DNA of 64,000 bases. It comes from DATFDN01 sp963756495 (GTDB lineage: Bacteria > Pseudomonadota > Alphaproteobacteria > Acetobacterales > Acetobacteraceae). Made by a program: the position numbers and the translations under genes. Shown in pieces: positions 45,504 through 56,594 of this stretch. The stretch spans positions 1 through 64,000 of the forward strand of contig CAVWNS010000009.1 in NCBI GenBank assembly GCA_963756495.1, written 5' to 3'. Every line of letters starts with the position of its first letter. Position 1 is the stretch's first letter. The notes under the pieces were generated by a model. It made no database searches, was not told the origin of the DNA, and saw only the letters and a program-made list of their open reading frames with translations.

Positions 45504-47835
45504 TCAGCTGCGCGAGACTGCGCGTTCGCGCAGTCGCCGCGCCGCGCCGACCATGTTCTCCAGCGCCGGCCTGACCTCCTCCCATCGTCGGGTCTTCAGG
45601 CCGCAATCCGGGTTGACCCAGATCTGCCAGTCCGCGAGCCGCGTGCGCGCGAGATCGAGCAGCGTGGCCATCTCGTCGGTGTCCGGGACGCGCGGGCTGT
45701 GGATGTCCCAGACGCCCGGTCCGATTTCGGCGGGATAGGCATGGCCTGTGCCCGAGGCGAAGGCGTCGAGCAGTTCCATCCGGCTGCGGGTGGTCTCGAT
45801 CGAGATCGCGTCCGCGTCCATCGCCGCGATCGCCGGCATGATGTCGTTGAATTCCGCGTAGCACATGTGGGTGTGGATGGCGGTCTCGTCGCGAACGCCG
45901 GCGGTCGCCAGGCGGAAGCACGCCACCGCCCAGCGCAGATACTCGTCCCAGTCGGCCCGGCGCAGCGGCAGGCCCTCGCGGAAGGCTGGCTCGTCCACCT
46001 GGATGATCGCGATCCCGGCGGCCTCAAGGTCGGCAACCTCGTCGCGCATGCGCCAGGGCGATCTGACGGCAGACCTGCTCGCGCGGCAGGTCGTCGCGCA
46101 CGAAGGACCATTGCAGCATGGTGACGGGCCCGGTCAGCATCCCCTTCATCGGCCGATCGGTGAGCGATTGCGCGTACGCCGACCAGCGCACCGTCATCGG
46201 CTCCGGCCGCGACACGTCGCCCCAGATGATTGGCGGGGCCACGCACCGGCTGCCGTAGCTCTGCACCCAGCCGTGCCGCGTAAAGGCATAACCCCGGAGC
46301 TGTTCGCCGAAATACTTGACCATGTCGTTGCGCTCGAACTCGCCATGCACCAGCACGTCGAGGCCAACCTCCTCCTGCCAGCGCACCGTCTCGCCGATCC
46401 AGCCCGCGATGGCCTGATCGTAGTCCTGCTTGTCCATTTCCCCGCGGCCGAGCGCGGCGCGCGCCCGGCGCACCTCCGGGGTCTGCGGGAAGGAGCCGAT
46501 CGTCGTGGTCGGGAATGGCGACAGGTCCAGCTTCCCGCGCTGGCAGGCGTGCCGTTGGGGATAGGGGCTTGCACGCCGCTCCATCGCTTGTGTCGTCGCC
46601 CGGAGCCGCGCCGCGACGGCGGGATCGTGGACCCGCGCACTGGTCAGGCGCGAGCGTGCGGCCGCGTCGCTCGCCTCCATCTCCGCCTTGATCGTCGCCT
46701 CTCCCTCGTCCAGGCCTCGGGCCAGGAGAGAGATTTCCCGCAGCTTCTCGACGGCGAAGGCGAGGCAGGACTTCAGCTCGGGATCGAGCCCGTCCTCCCC
46801 CTCCAGGTCCACCGGCACATGCAGAAGGCTGCACGACGGCGCGAGCATGATCCGCTCGCTGCCGCCCCGCGCCTCCGCCACCCGCCGCGCCGTCGCCAGG
46901 GCCGCACGCAGGTCGGCACGCCAGACGTTCCGCCCATCGACGAGCCCCAGCGAGAGCCATTGTTCCGGTCGTACCGCCTCCAGCGCCGCATCGAGATCGG
47001 CGGCACCGCGCACCAGGTCGAGGTGCAGCCCCGCCACGGGCAATCCGATGGCGGTGCCGAGATTGTCCCCCAATCCGCCGAAGTAGCTGGCCAGCAGGAT
47101 CTGCGGGGCGGGCGCCCGCGCGAAAGCATCGTATGCGCGGGCGAACGCGGCGTACGCCTTGCCGGGCAGGTCCAGCGCCAGCGCCGGCTCGTCCATCTGC
47201 ACCCATGCGGTGCCCGCCTCGGCCAGCTCGCCCAGGACCTGCGCATAGACCGGCAGCAGGCCGTCGAGCAGGTCGAGCGGATCGGAACCGTCGGCGGTCT
47301 TCGACAGCAGCAGGAACGAGACGGGGCCGAGCAGCACCGGCCGAGTCCGCTGCCCGGCGGCGAGCGCCTCCCGGTACATGGCGAGCGGGCGATTGGCGGT
47401 GAGCTGGAAGCGGCGCTCGGCCGACGGGCGCGGGACGAGGTAGTGGTAGTTGGTATCGAACCATTTGGTCATTTCGAGCGCGGGCAGGCCGGGTTCGATC
47501 CCCGCCTGCCGCTCGGCCGGCGTGCCGCGCGAGCCGCGGGCGAGCGCGAAGAGGCTGGCAGGCGAAACCGGCCCGTCCGCCCAGCCGTAGCCGGGCGGAA
47601 TCGCGCCCAGCAAGCAGGCGGTGTCGAGCACGTGGTCGTAGAGCGAGAAGTCGCCGCTCGGTATGTGGCTGATCCGCAGACCCTGTTGCAGATGCCAATG
47701 GACGGCCCGGAGCCGCGCCGCCTCGGCAAGCAGGCCGCCCGCGTCCAACGCGCCGGCCCAATGCCGTTCGAGCGCCGCTTTCAGTTCCCGCCGGCGGCCG
47801 ATCCGAGGGAACCCGAGATTGCTGGCAAGCGTCAT
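45504..47835 (-). CDS. metE: Cobalamin-independent methionine synthase, one frameshift
   Basis: ~775 aa when joined. Transfers the methyl group of 5-methyltetrahydropteroyltriglutamate to homocysteine. N-domain: MTLASNLGFPRIGRRRELKAALE, WFDTNYHYLVPR. C-domain: PTTTIGSFPQTPEVRRAR, GEFERNDMVKYFGEQL, GPVTMLQWSFVRDD. The zinc site appears as HTHMCYAEF (His, Cys) and NPDCGLKTR (Cys). A single inserted C near 46050 breaks the frame between QIALA and MRDEVADLEAAGI, so as written the last third including the zinc ligands is out of frame; probably a sequence error. Preceded on the same strand by a cobalamin riboswitch, the classic arrangement that turns metE off when B12 is available. Confidence 0.93.
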
Positions 47836-47954
47836 GCGGCCCTCCCGTCGCGATGAACAGGGAGGACAATGGGGCGCGTCACGGGGGAGCGATGGATGGC
47901 GAGCATGTTCGATCTCCTGCCCCGGTACACCCCGCCCGGAACGTGGTTGGTCGC

Positions 47955-48135
47955 GACGCCGGCAGGTCTCCTGGCTCACGGGTCGACACCGCCGGCCCTG
48001 CCTTCCCGGACCCCAGGTCCAGTGGCCCGCCCCGGCAAGGGGCGGACGGGCCAGCGGCTCGCCGCTGACAGTTGCGGGGGCAGCCACCGACTAGCCTCCG
48101 GACCGGACGGTCCAGCCAAGGCGCACGGTGTTCCC
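47955..48135 (-). promoter_or_regulatory. Cobalamin (AdoCbl-type) riboswitch controlling metE
   Basis: Minus strand, 5' to 3': GGGAACACCGTG, then GGTGGCTGCCCCCGCAACTG with TCAGCGGCGAGC, GGGCCACTGG, and the B12 box GAGCCAGGAGACCTGCC near 47961-47977. These are the conserved core pieces of the Cobalamin family in correct order. The 3' edge is ~120 bases before the metE ATG, room for an expression platform. It represses metE when cobalamin is present, implying that a B12-dependent MetH exists elsewhere. Confidence 0.93.
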
Positions 48136-48215
48136 TTTTCACCCGCTCGCGCGGGACCGACGACGCCGGGACCCTGCCCTGCGCCGCCTTCGGCGGCAAG
48201 AGCCGATAGGGCGGT

Positions 48216-49457
48216 TCAGCCGACATCCGCGACCGCGACGCCCGCAAGGCGCGCGATCAGCGCGACGTAGCCCGCGGTGGTGTCGCGCAAATCCAGCCGG
48301 TCGGCGGCGAATCGGCGCGCGCCCTCGCGCAGACGGCGGGCCAGCGCCCGGTCTCCCAGTGCGCGCAGCACCGTCGCGGCCAGCACAACGGGGTCATGGA
48401 ACGGCACGAGCAGGCCGGTCTCCCCGTCGATCACGAACTCCGTCACCGGGGCGGTGTCGCTGCCGATGACGACGCAGCCCGTCGCCAGCGCCTCGCGCAA
48501 CGACCACGAGGCGACGAAGGGATAGGTCAGATAGACGTGGGCGTCAGAGCGTTGCAGCAGGCGGCGGTACACGTCGTACTCGATACGCCCCGGCAGGGCG
48601 ACGCGCGCCAGGTCGATGCCGTCGCCGACTTCCTCCAGCATCTCCCGCCGCCACGTGCCGCGCGGCGGCGGAACGCCGTAGCTGACGCCGTCACGGCCCA
48701 CCAGCACCACCTTGACGTCCTTGCGCGCGCCTAGGATGCGCGGCAGGGCACGCATGATGACGTGAAAGCCGCGATACGGTTCCAGGTCGCGCGAGACGTA
48801 GGTGAGGAGCTTGTCGCCGGGCGCGATTCGCATTCCGCCGATCTCCAGCACGAGGCGGCGCGCCTGCGGGTCGGGGCGGCAGAGGTCCAGATTGGCGCCC
48901 TCGGGCAGCAGCGTGATGCTGGGCCGGGCCCAGGCGGGATAGGTCGAAAGCTGCCACTCGGTCGGGGTCTGCCCCTGCTTGTCCAGGCCGAGCGCCAGCA
49001 GGTTGACCGCGTTCTTCGCCCGCACCCGGGCGAACTCCTCCGGGCGCATCGGGAATTCCGGGTCGAAGTTCACGTCCGCGCCCGTGAGGCTGTAGAAGAA
49101 CTCGAGATAGCCGCATAGCGGCGCGTCGGGCCAGACATCCGGCAGGTTCAGAAGCTCGCCCCAGCCGTGATGTCCGATGACGACGTCGGGCGTGAAGCCG
49201 AGCTGGCGCAGGCTTCGCGCCGTGTTCGCCACCGCCTCCGCGCGTCGCATCGCCAGGTCGAAGTCGCGCGCCGCTCCATGCACCGCCGCCGGGTCGGACG
49301 GCGCGGGAAAGCGGTACGGCAGCTTGCGCACGCCCTCGATGTGATTGTCGTTCGGCTCGGTGATGAAGACGATCTCGTGCCGGCCCGACGCCGCCAGATG
49401 GCGGACGATATGCAGGTACTGGCCGGGGAAATTCTGGTGAACGAACAGCAGCCGCAC
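48216..49457 (-). CDS. GT4-family glycosyltransferase
   Basis: 413 aa GT-B enzyme. Starts MRLLFVHQNFPGQYLHIVRHLA. VIGHHGWGELLNLPDVWPDAPLCGYLEFFY is typical of a subgroup seen beside exopolysaccharide and glycoprotein genes. LTYVSRDLEPYRGFHVIMRALP opens the C-domain; PFVASWSLREALATGCVVIGSDTAPVTEFVIDG carries the donor-binding acidic residues. It is the last gene of the six-gene minus-strand operon, 15 bases after the ChW-like gene. Its stop lies ~80 bases before the riboswitch, so read-through into metE would pass the riboswitch. Confidence 0.9.
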   Translation of the reverse strand: MRLLFVHQNFPGQYLHIVRHLAASGRHEIVFITEPNDNHIEGVRKLPYRFPAPSDPAAVHGAARDFDLAMRRAEAVANTARSLRQLGFTPDVVIGHHGWGELLNLPDVWPDAPLCGYLEFFYSLTGADVNFDPEFPMRPEEFARVRAKNAVNLLALGLDKQGQTPTEWQLSTYPAWARPSITLLPEGANLDLCRPDPQARRLVLEIGGMRIAPGDKLLTYVSRDLEPYRGFHVIMRALPRILGARKDVKVVLVGRDGVSYGVPPPRGTWRREMLEEVGDGIDLARVALPGRIEYDVYRRLLQRSDAHVYLTYPFVASWSLREALATGCVVIGSDTAPVTEFVIDGETGLLVPFHDPVVLAATVLRALGDRALARRLREGARRFAADRLDLRDTTAGYVALIARLAGVAVADVG

Positions 49458-49472
49458 GTCGGACGTCCGATT

Positions 49473-50456
49473 TCAGCCGCGCCGCGCGCCTCGCTTGGCC
49501 GGCGCCACGCGTCCGCCGCCCGCTCCCGGCTCCGCCGTCGCCGCCCCTGCCGCTGGTGGGGCGGCGCGGGTCCGCGTGGACCGCGCACCCCCCGGCTTGG
49601 CCGCCGGCGCGCCTTTCTCCCGCAGATCGATCTGGAACGCCTCCAGCGCCGCCATGCTCTCCGCCTGGCAAGCCTCCCCGCCCGGCAACGGGCCGATCGT
49701 GGTGCCGTCCACGAAAGATCGCCGTGTAGGACAGCTCGTGCGTCGCCGCCCCCTCCCCCTTCAGGCGGACAGTGAGGCCGAGCAGCGGCAGGGCCATGCC
49801 ACGGCTGCCGCAGAGCTTGCCGCCTTCAACCCAGGGCGAGAGCCAGTCCCGGCCGAGCACGGCCTGGTACTCGATGTCCGATGTCGCGATGCCCTCGCGC
49901 GGGGCGATGCCGAAGCCCTCGATCCAGAGACGGCTGCCGCGCGTGCCCACCCACGCCCCGAACTTCGCGCCGACATCGCCCATGCGCTGCACATGGGCCA
50001 CGACGTCCGCCTCCACCGGCGCAGGCGATCCGCGAGCCTGGGACGGTCCGGCTGGGACCGGCATGTTCGGCGCTGAGATCGGGAACACCTGCAAGCGGGG
50101 AGCCTGTTCGGGCGTGGCGTCCGTCGCTTGATAGATGGTCACCAGCACCTGGGCTGGCCCGTCGGCCACGCGAATCAGCGCGCCCTCGCCATTGCCGAGC
50201 CAGCCATCCTCGTTGAAGCCGCTGATACTGATCTTCTCGGGGCGGCCGAGCGTGCCCGGCGGGCGCGACAGCCGCACTCCGGGCAGCCCGTCCTGTCGGC
50301 GCGGGCCCGGCGCCGACTGCACCACGCAGAACACCCCGGAATCCAGCATCATCAGATGGCCGGACACCTTCAGCTCCGTCACCCGCGCCCGGGCGGACTC
50401 TCCTGCTGGCTCTGCCTGGTATCGCCGGGGGCGGCGGCCTGGACTGCTTCGGACAT
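49473..50456 (-). CDS. Protein with three degenerate ChW-like (hydrophobic-W) repeats, frameshifted
   Basis: ~325 aa when joined (shifts near 50385 and 49720). N-terminus MSEAVQAAAPGDTRQ, then KVSGHLMMLDSGVFCVVQS, SRPPGTLGRPEKISISGFNEDGW. From residue ~150 three related ~45-residue units follow: VVAHVQRMGDVGAKFGAWVG with RLWIEGFGI; IEYQAVLGRDWLSPWVEGGK with LPLLGLTVRL; ELSYTAIF...TTIGPLPGGE with MAALEAFQIDL. The pattern (tyrosine/valine strand, a G-W-like turn, E-[AG]-x2 then L-E-x-[FIL]-x-[IV]) matches ChW repeats known from clostridial surface proteins. The C-terminal tail is Ala/Arg/Gly-rich. ATG 50456 overlaps the large GT stop (TGATG). No signal peptide. Confidence 0.6.
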
Positions 50457-53380
50457 CAGCAACCTATTCTTACATTCTCGCGATACGTGTCTTCATGCCG
50501 GCAGATGCCGCACGCCGCAAGCAGCGCGTCATTGATGCGCGCCGGAGATGCATCCGTCGGCAACAATGTGCCACCCCCAGTGCCGCGCACCCGCTCGGCC
50601 TGTGCGCCAAGATCGAAGGCGACGACGCGCAGACCGGCGCGCCAAGCCTCGGTCAAGGTGAAGCACCAGGTCTCGGGCACGACGGACGGAACGAACGCGA
50701 TCGCGGCATCCTGGGCGCGGATCAACGCCTCGGCCTCGCCGGGCTCGTAGGGGCCGGTGACGAAGGCGCGTCCCGTCGCCATCAAGCGTGCATCGTCGAT
50801 CGTGTGCCCGATCACCACGAAGCCGAGGGGCAACGCACGCGCCACCGCGTCGCGCGCGCAATCGAGCAGCACGTCGAAGCCCTTGGCGACCCCGATCGCG
50901 CCGATCACCGCGACCCTGCCCGGCACGGGACGCCGAACGGCCAACTCCATGGCAGAGGGGACCCAATCGTTCTCGTGCGGAACCACGTCGAGGGTCACAC
51001 CGGGGAAATGCCGGGCGATGCGGGCGGCGGCATCGGCCGAGGGCACGACCACCCGGCGCGCCCCGGCCAGGACCCGCGCGCTGCGCCGGCGCAGGGCGGC
51101 CGCATCGATCTCCTCGTCGAGCAGACGTCCAGCGGCGGCGACGCAGGCCGCGCAGCCGGCGAGGTCCGGCTCGCCGCAGTAGCGCCCGCCCGCGCCGAGC
51201 AGCACCACGCGCGGGCAGAGCCACGCATAGTCATGCACATGGACCTCGTAGGGCACGTCCAGCAGGCGCGCGAGGTCGAGTACCGCGGGCGAATGCCCGA
51301 GCAGGTGATGCAGCTCCACATGCGTCACCGGCTCGGCTCGCAGCAGGCGGACCAGCGCCGGCAGCTCGTCGGGCACGGCGAAGACGAGGTTGGGGAAGGC
51401 GCCCTCGTCTGACGCCGCGGCCAGGCGCACGCCGATCCGGCCGTCGGGCAGGCGAGCCGGGCGCAGCACGATCGCGCGTCGGCCGGCGACGCGGGCGGCG
51501 ACGGCGCGCTCCACGCCGCCACCCTGGTCGTGGGTGACGATCAGCGTGGCACGGCTGGCGCCAGGCATGCGGGCGGCGCGCCAGCGCAGCGCATCGATCC
51601 GCCGGCGTGCCCCGGCCAGCGGGTCGGCGGCCAGATGGGCGGCGACCAGCCCATCGTAGTCCGGGTGCAGCCGGTCCAGGATCGTCGCGTTGCGCGTCCG
51701 CAGCGCGCTGCCGGCGCCCCCGAAGGAGTGTCCGCCCCGATGCGCCACGAACGCGCCCGGCGCGGCGACATGGCGCCAGCCGCGTCGGCGCGCGCGCAGG
51801 CAGAAATCGTTCTCCTCGCCATACCCCTGCGCGAACAGGTCGGCGCGCAGCAGGCCGGTCGCGCGCAGGCAGTCGTTGCGGATATACAGGCAGAACCCGA
51901 CGCCCACGGGAATATCGACCAGGCATCCGGCATTCGCGCGCCGCGCGAATGCCGCCAGGGCGCGCGTGCCGGGCAGGTCGGGGACCGGGTTGGTTCCGTC
52001 CGGTCCGGGATAGCTCACGATGGTGCCGCTGTTGGTCAGCGGTGTGACCGTGCCGATATCGGCCGCGCTGTGCGCCGCGTCGCGCAGCACCTCCAGCCAG
52101 CCTGGGGGGACCAGCGTGTCACTGTTCAGCAGCACGGCATCCCGGCCCTCGGCCACGGCGGTCCGTAGTCCCGCGTTGGCTGCGGAGGGAAACCCGCGTG
52201 CCCGGCAATGGCGGACCAGCACGATCCGCCCGCTGCGTGGCCAGCCGGTCCAACGCGCGGGCCAGTTCGGGCTCGGGGCTCGGCATCGTCCACCACCACG
52301 ATCCGGGCGAGCCTGGCCGCGCTGTCGAGCACCGTGTCGAGGCAGGCGAGGGTGACGGCCCCGCCGCCGTGCACCGGAACGACGACGTCGATCTCCGTCC
52401 GCCCGCTGAATGTCGGACGACCCGCGAACGGGGCGGGCAAGGAACGGTGCCGCGCGTGATCGCCACTCACATGGACCGGGCTGCCCAGCAGGTCGCGCCG
52501 GTCGGTGCCGAGCACGCGGAAGGGACCCTCCAGGCCGGCGAGCGTCGCCGCGGGCACGACGAAGCGGCGATGTCGGGCGAGCAGCCGGCCGCCCTGCCCG
52601 CCATCGGAATCGGCGGCGATCAGGCTGAAAGCCGCGCCCCTTGGCGGGCCGCACCGGTCAGCACCGGATCAGCATCGGGGTTGGCCGGCAGCCAGGCCCA
52701 GCCCTGCATGCCGCCCTCGGGCGCGGCCTCGACAAAGCCCTCGACCCGGCGGACGGCGCGCGGGGCCGAGCGGACTTCCCAGCAGCGGGCCCGTCTCCGC
52801 GGCGACGACGAGGCGCTCGGCGCGGGCAGCGGCCCGCGACAGGCGCGGCGCGCGCGGGCTGTTCCCGACCGGCATCGGCGCGAACAAGCGGGCGCAGGCC
52901 CGGCGGTCCCCATAGCAAAGCGCCGTCCGGCGCGAGGGCACACCAGCCAGGAGCTTGCGCGGCGCGCGCAACAGCGGTGGCGAACGGCGCCAGGACGGGC
53001 GGCAGGGCGTGGCGCGATAGCGCCGATTCCAGCGCCCGCGCCGCGCCCGCGCCGTCGCCCAGCCCCAATCGGGCGGCGGCCAGCGCAAACCAGACCTCGC
53101 GCGCGTCGTGCCGGGCCGCGATCTCGCCGAGGATCCGCGCGGCGCGCCGGTCATCGCACCCGAGGCAGGCCTCGGCGAGCGCGAGACTCAGGGTCGCGTC
53201 GGCCGGCAGAAGCCGGTGGGCGCGATCCAGCCAGCGCAGCCGCTCTGCGGGATCGGTGGCGGCGCGGCCCTTTTCGAAGGCATCGCGTGCGAGGCCCGCG
53301 CGCTCGGTGGCGAGGCGCTCCAGAGGCGCGACCGCGCCGAGCGGGATGCCGCGCGGGTCCCGGCGCGGGCCGTCCGGCAC
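50456..53380 (-). CDS. Large glycosyltransferase: TPR-like N-region, GT2 domain, GT4 domain, multiply frameshifted
   Basis: ~970 aa when joined (about five indels between 52150 and 52950). N-part from a GTG at 53380: helical Ala-rich repeats (DPAERLRWLDRAHRLLPADATL, AILGEIAARHDAREVWFALAAARLGLG) like TPRs, then WCALAPDGALLWG. GT2 domain: EIDVVVPVHGGGAVTLACLD, RIVVVDDA, GFPSAANAGLRTAVAEGRDAVLLNSDTLVPPGWLEVL (DxD-like NSD), QGYGEENDFCLRARR. GT4 domain: TLIVTHDQGGGVERAVAAR, VHDYAWLCPRVVLLG, VAVIGAIGVAKGFDVLLD, ETWCFTLTEAWRAGLRVVAFD. The two-enzyme fusion resembles GTs that build O-glycans on exported proteins. Coupled to its neighbours at both ends. Confidence 0.8.
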
Positions 53381-53383
53381 AGC

Positions 53384-55196
53384 CTAGCGACTGACCGCCT
53401 GCGGCGCGGCCTCGTCCTCCGTCGCTCCGGCATCGTCCGCATCGACCGGCGGGGGAGCCGGCGGGGGCAGCACGGCCAGATCGGAGCGCGCCTCCGCGAG
53501 CCCCTGGGCGAGAGCGCGCTCCAGCCACGACCGGGCCTGGTCCGGATCGCGTTCGCCTCCCAACCCACGGGCGAGATATCGGCCCAGCATCATCTGGGCA
53601 TAGGCATGGCCGCGTTCGGCCGCGGCGCGGAACCAGCGAAGCGCGACCACGCGGTCGGTCGGCACGTCGTGGCCGCCGCCCCACATGGCGCCGCAGGCGA
53701 ACATGGCCCCGACATGGCCGCGCCCCGCCGCCTTGTTGAATAGCACGAGCGCGCCGGGATGGTCCTTCGGACCGCCGCGCCCGTTGAGCATCAGCTCGGC
53801 CAGCGCAACCTCGGCCTCGACCATGCCGCGCTCGGCCGCCTTGCCGATCCAGGCGCGCCCCTCCTCGGGATTGGCGTCGAGCCCGCGCCCTTCCAGCAGC
53901 ATCCGGCCATACCAGTACTGCGCGTTGACCACGCCGTCGGCGGCGCGGCGCAGCCATTCGGCGGCCTTGCGCTCGTCGCGCTCGATGCCGACGCCCTCGG
54001 CGAGGCAGACGCCGAAATTGAAGGCCGCCACCAGGTCGCCCGGAGGCCGCGGCCTGCTCGAACCATTCCCGCGCACGCAGCGCGTCCTGTTCGTCGCCCG
54101 CGCCCTGGCGGACGAGATTGGCGAAATCGATCCGCGCCCGCGAATCGCCGGCGTCGGCCGAGATGCGGAACCAGTGCGCCGCCTCGCGCTCGTCGCGCGG
54201 AACCCCGGCGCCGGTCAGGTACAGCATTCCCAACGCGCGCGCCGCGCCCTTGTGGCCAAATTCGCTGGCGCGACGGAACCACATCGCCGCCTCGGCGTAA
54301 TTGGGCGGCAGCGGCCCGCCCTTGGCATACAGGTCGCCGACCAGCGCCGCCGCCTCCGGATCGCCGCCCAGGGCCGCCTTGCGCAGCCAGGTTTCGCCCT
54401 CGGTCGGGTTCGCCTCGACGCCCAGGCCCTCCATCAGCGCGAGCCCATAGCGCGCCTGCCCCGAGCGATGCCCCTTCTCGGCGGCACGACGGTAGAGGTC
54501 GGTGGCCGCTTCGCGGTCGCGCTCGACGCAGAAGCCGCGATCGGTGATTTCGCCTAGCAGGAACAACGCCGTCGGCAGATCGGCCTCGCCGGCCTTCTTC
54601 AGCCAATCGACGATGGCCCGGTTGTGCTCCGCCCCGCCCTCGATTTGGCCGAGCGCGAGTGCGTAGCCGAGCGCGCCCTGCGGGCAGTCGGCCTCGGCCG
54701 ACTTGCGGTACCATTCGCGCGCCTCGACCGGATCGCGCAGCGATTCGGGGCCGGAGGTCAGGATGTAGCCGAGCAGCGCCTGCCCGTCGGCCGAGCCGCC
54801 CTCGGCGGCCTTGCGGGCCCACTTGGCGGCGGCCTCGTGATCGGGATCGAGCGCGCCCACATTGCTGCTGAACAGGCTCGTCGCCCCTGCCCCGCCGGGC
54901 GCCGACCCGACCAGCCCGTGCAGATACAGCGTGGCCAGGAGGGATTGCGCCTCCACATAGCCGTGCCCGGCGGCCTTCTCCAGCCAGCGTACCGCGTCGG
55001 CGCGGCTGACCGGCACGCCGCCGCCCTCCAGATAGCAGCGGCCGACCCGGTACTCCGCCTCGGGAAGGCCCGCGCGCGCGGCACGCGACAGCAACCGGAA
55101 TGCAGGGCCGGTCTGGCCGTGCTCACTGAGGCGGATGGCGCGCCGCAGCGCCATCCGGGGCGACATCAGGCCGATCGATCGGTCGAGCAGGCGCAC
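53384..55196 (-). CDS. Sel1-like repeat (SLR) protein, one frameshift
   Basis: ~603 aa. At least 13 Sel1 repeats of 36 residues (pattern A-x2-G-x2-x-A-x2-x-L-G-x2-Y-x2-G-x-G-V-x2-D), e.g. AEYRVGRCYLEGGGVPVSRADAV, SGQARYGLALMEGLGVEANPTEG, and GAARALGMLYLTGAGVPRDEREA. A shift near 54040 separates FEQAAASGRPGG from DLVAAFNFGVCLAEGVG. The C-terminus is acidic (DADDAGATEDEA). No signal peptide; probably cytoplasmic scaffold. It starts 8 bases after the HlyD stop and ends 4 bases before the large GT, so it is part of the secretion operon and may tether its glycosyltransferases. Confidence 0.85.
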
Positions 55197-55204
55197 GCGG
55201 CGGC

Positions 55205-56593
55205 TCAGGGCTCGCGCATGGCGTCATGCGCGACCGGCAGGATGCGCGACAGCATGTAGGACAGCACCGTGCGCTTGCCCACCTTGATGTCGGCCTCCAC
55301 CGGCATGCCGGGCGCCAGCCGGAAGCCCTCGGGGACGCCGCGCAGGTTCACCTCGTCGAGGCTGATCCGCGCGCGATAGAACGGCTCGGTCGAACTCTGC
55401 GGCAGCGGCACCGCGCCGGTGGGGCCGCGCTGTTCGTCCTGCTGGGTGAAGCTGTTGGCGCTGATCATGCGCAGCGTGCCGCGCGCCATGCCGTACCGCG
55501 TGAACGGGAAGGTGTCGAACTTCACCGGCGACCGGATCGCCGAGGCTGACGTAGCCGTCGTCATTGCCGGCGATGTTGGCCTCCACCTCCAGCGGCGCGT
55601 CGGCCGGCATCAGCGTGAGCAGCTGCTCGCCGGTCTGCAGCACCGAGCCGACCGACACCTTGGCCACCGTCAGCACCGTCGCGTCGCGGTCGGCGCGCAG
55701 CTCGACGAGCTGGCGGCGGAGCTGGGCCTTGTTGAGGTTCTGGCGCGCGTCCGACAGCTTCTGGGTCGCGTCGGCGAGCTGCTGGGAGATGTCGGCGTGC
55801 CAGGACTGCACATAGCCGTCGCGCTCGGCGATCTGCGCGGCGAGGTCGCGCGCGCCCTGCTGGGCCTGCTGCATCGGAGCCTGGGCGTTGCGCTCCATCT
55901 CCGCCGTGTTGTCCATCGCCGCCAGGGTGTTGAGCTTGCTGCCGACGTTCTGCTGTTCGAGATCGCGGCGCATCTGCTCGACGTTGCGCGCCACCGCCAG
56001 CCGGTCGCGGAAGCCCCCGGCGTCGCTGTTGGCGCGCTTGATCTGGTCGATCAGGCTGTTGATCTTCTCGGCGTAGTTGCGCAGCCGGTAGTCGTACTCC
56101 GCCTGCTTCTGGGCGAAAATCGCCGCTTGCAGCGACAGGTCGGGGTCGAGGCCCGTTGTAGGCGAAGACGCTTGCCGTCCGCCTCGGCCTGCAGGCGCGA
56201 GACCTGCGCCTGCAAGGCGGCGACCTGGGCCGCGAGCGATGACAGGTCGGCGGCGGCGAAGGTCGGGTCGAGCCGCGCCAGCACCTGCCCGCCTTCACCT
56301 GCTCGCCCGACATGGACGTCGATCGAGCGCACGATCGAGGTATCCAGCGGCTGCACCACCAGCGTCGGCGTGCCGCGAGACGACCTCGCCGTGCGCCGTC
56401 ACGACCTGATCGACCGGGATCAGCCCGGCGGCCGCCACCAGCGACGACGAACATCGACCCGATGATCCAGATCGTGTTGCGCGCGAGCGCCGGGATCGGC
56501 GTCCGAATGACGGCGGTGGACGGGCGACTGGAACTCCAGGAGGACCGGCAAGGCGGCGTCATCGTCGCGAAGCGCGGGCAGCTTGGACGCCAT
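55205..56593 (-). CDS. Type I secretion membrane fusion protein (HlyD family), multiply frameshifted
   Basis: ~450 aa when joined. N-terminus MASKLPALRDDDAALPVLLEF with a hydrophobic anchor (IWIIGSMFVVAGG). The lipoyl/barrel start is VVQPLDTSIVRSIDVHVG with VLARLDPTFAAADLSSLAAQVAALQAQV. A long coiled coil follows (MRRDLEQQNVGSKLNTLAAMDNTAEMERNAQ to LSDARQNLNKAQLRRQLVELRA). The C-part is VGSVLQTGEQLLTLMPADAPLEVEANI and EPFYRARISLDEVNLRG, with GMPVEADIKVGKRTVLSYMLSRIL the typical HlyD end. Indels near 56500, 56380, 56290, 56160 and 55545. It links the ABC exporter to an outer-membrane TolC-type channel, which is not in the window. Confidence 0.85.
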
Positions 56594-56594
56594 G

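Noticed and set aside
45865..47856. 663-codon plus-strand frame across metE
   Set aside because: Antisense shadow of metE.
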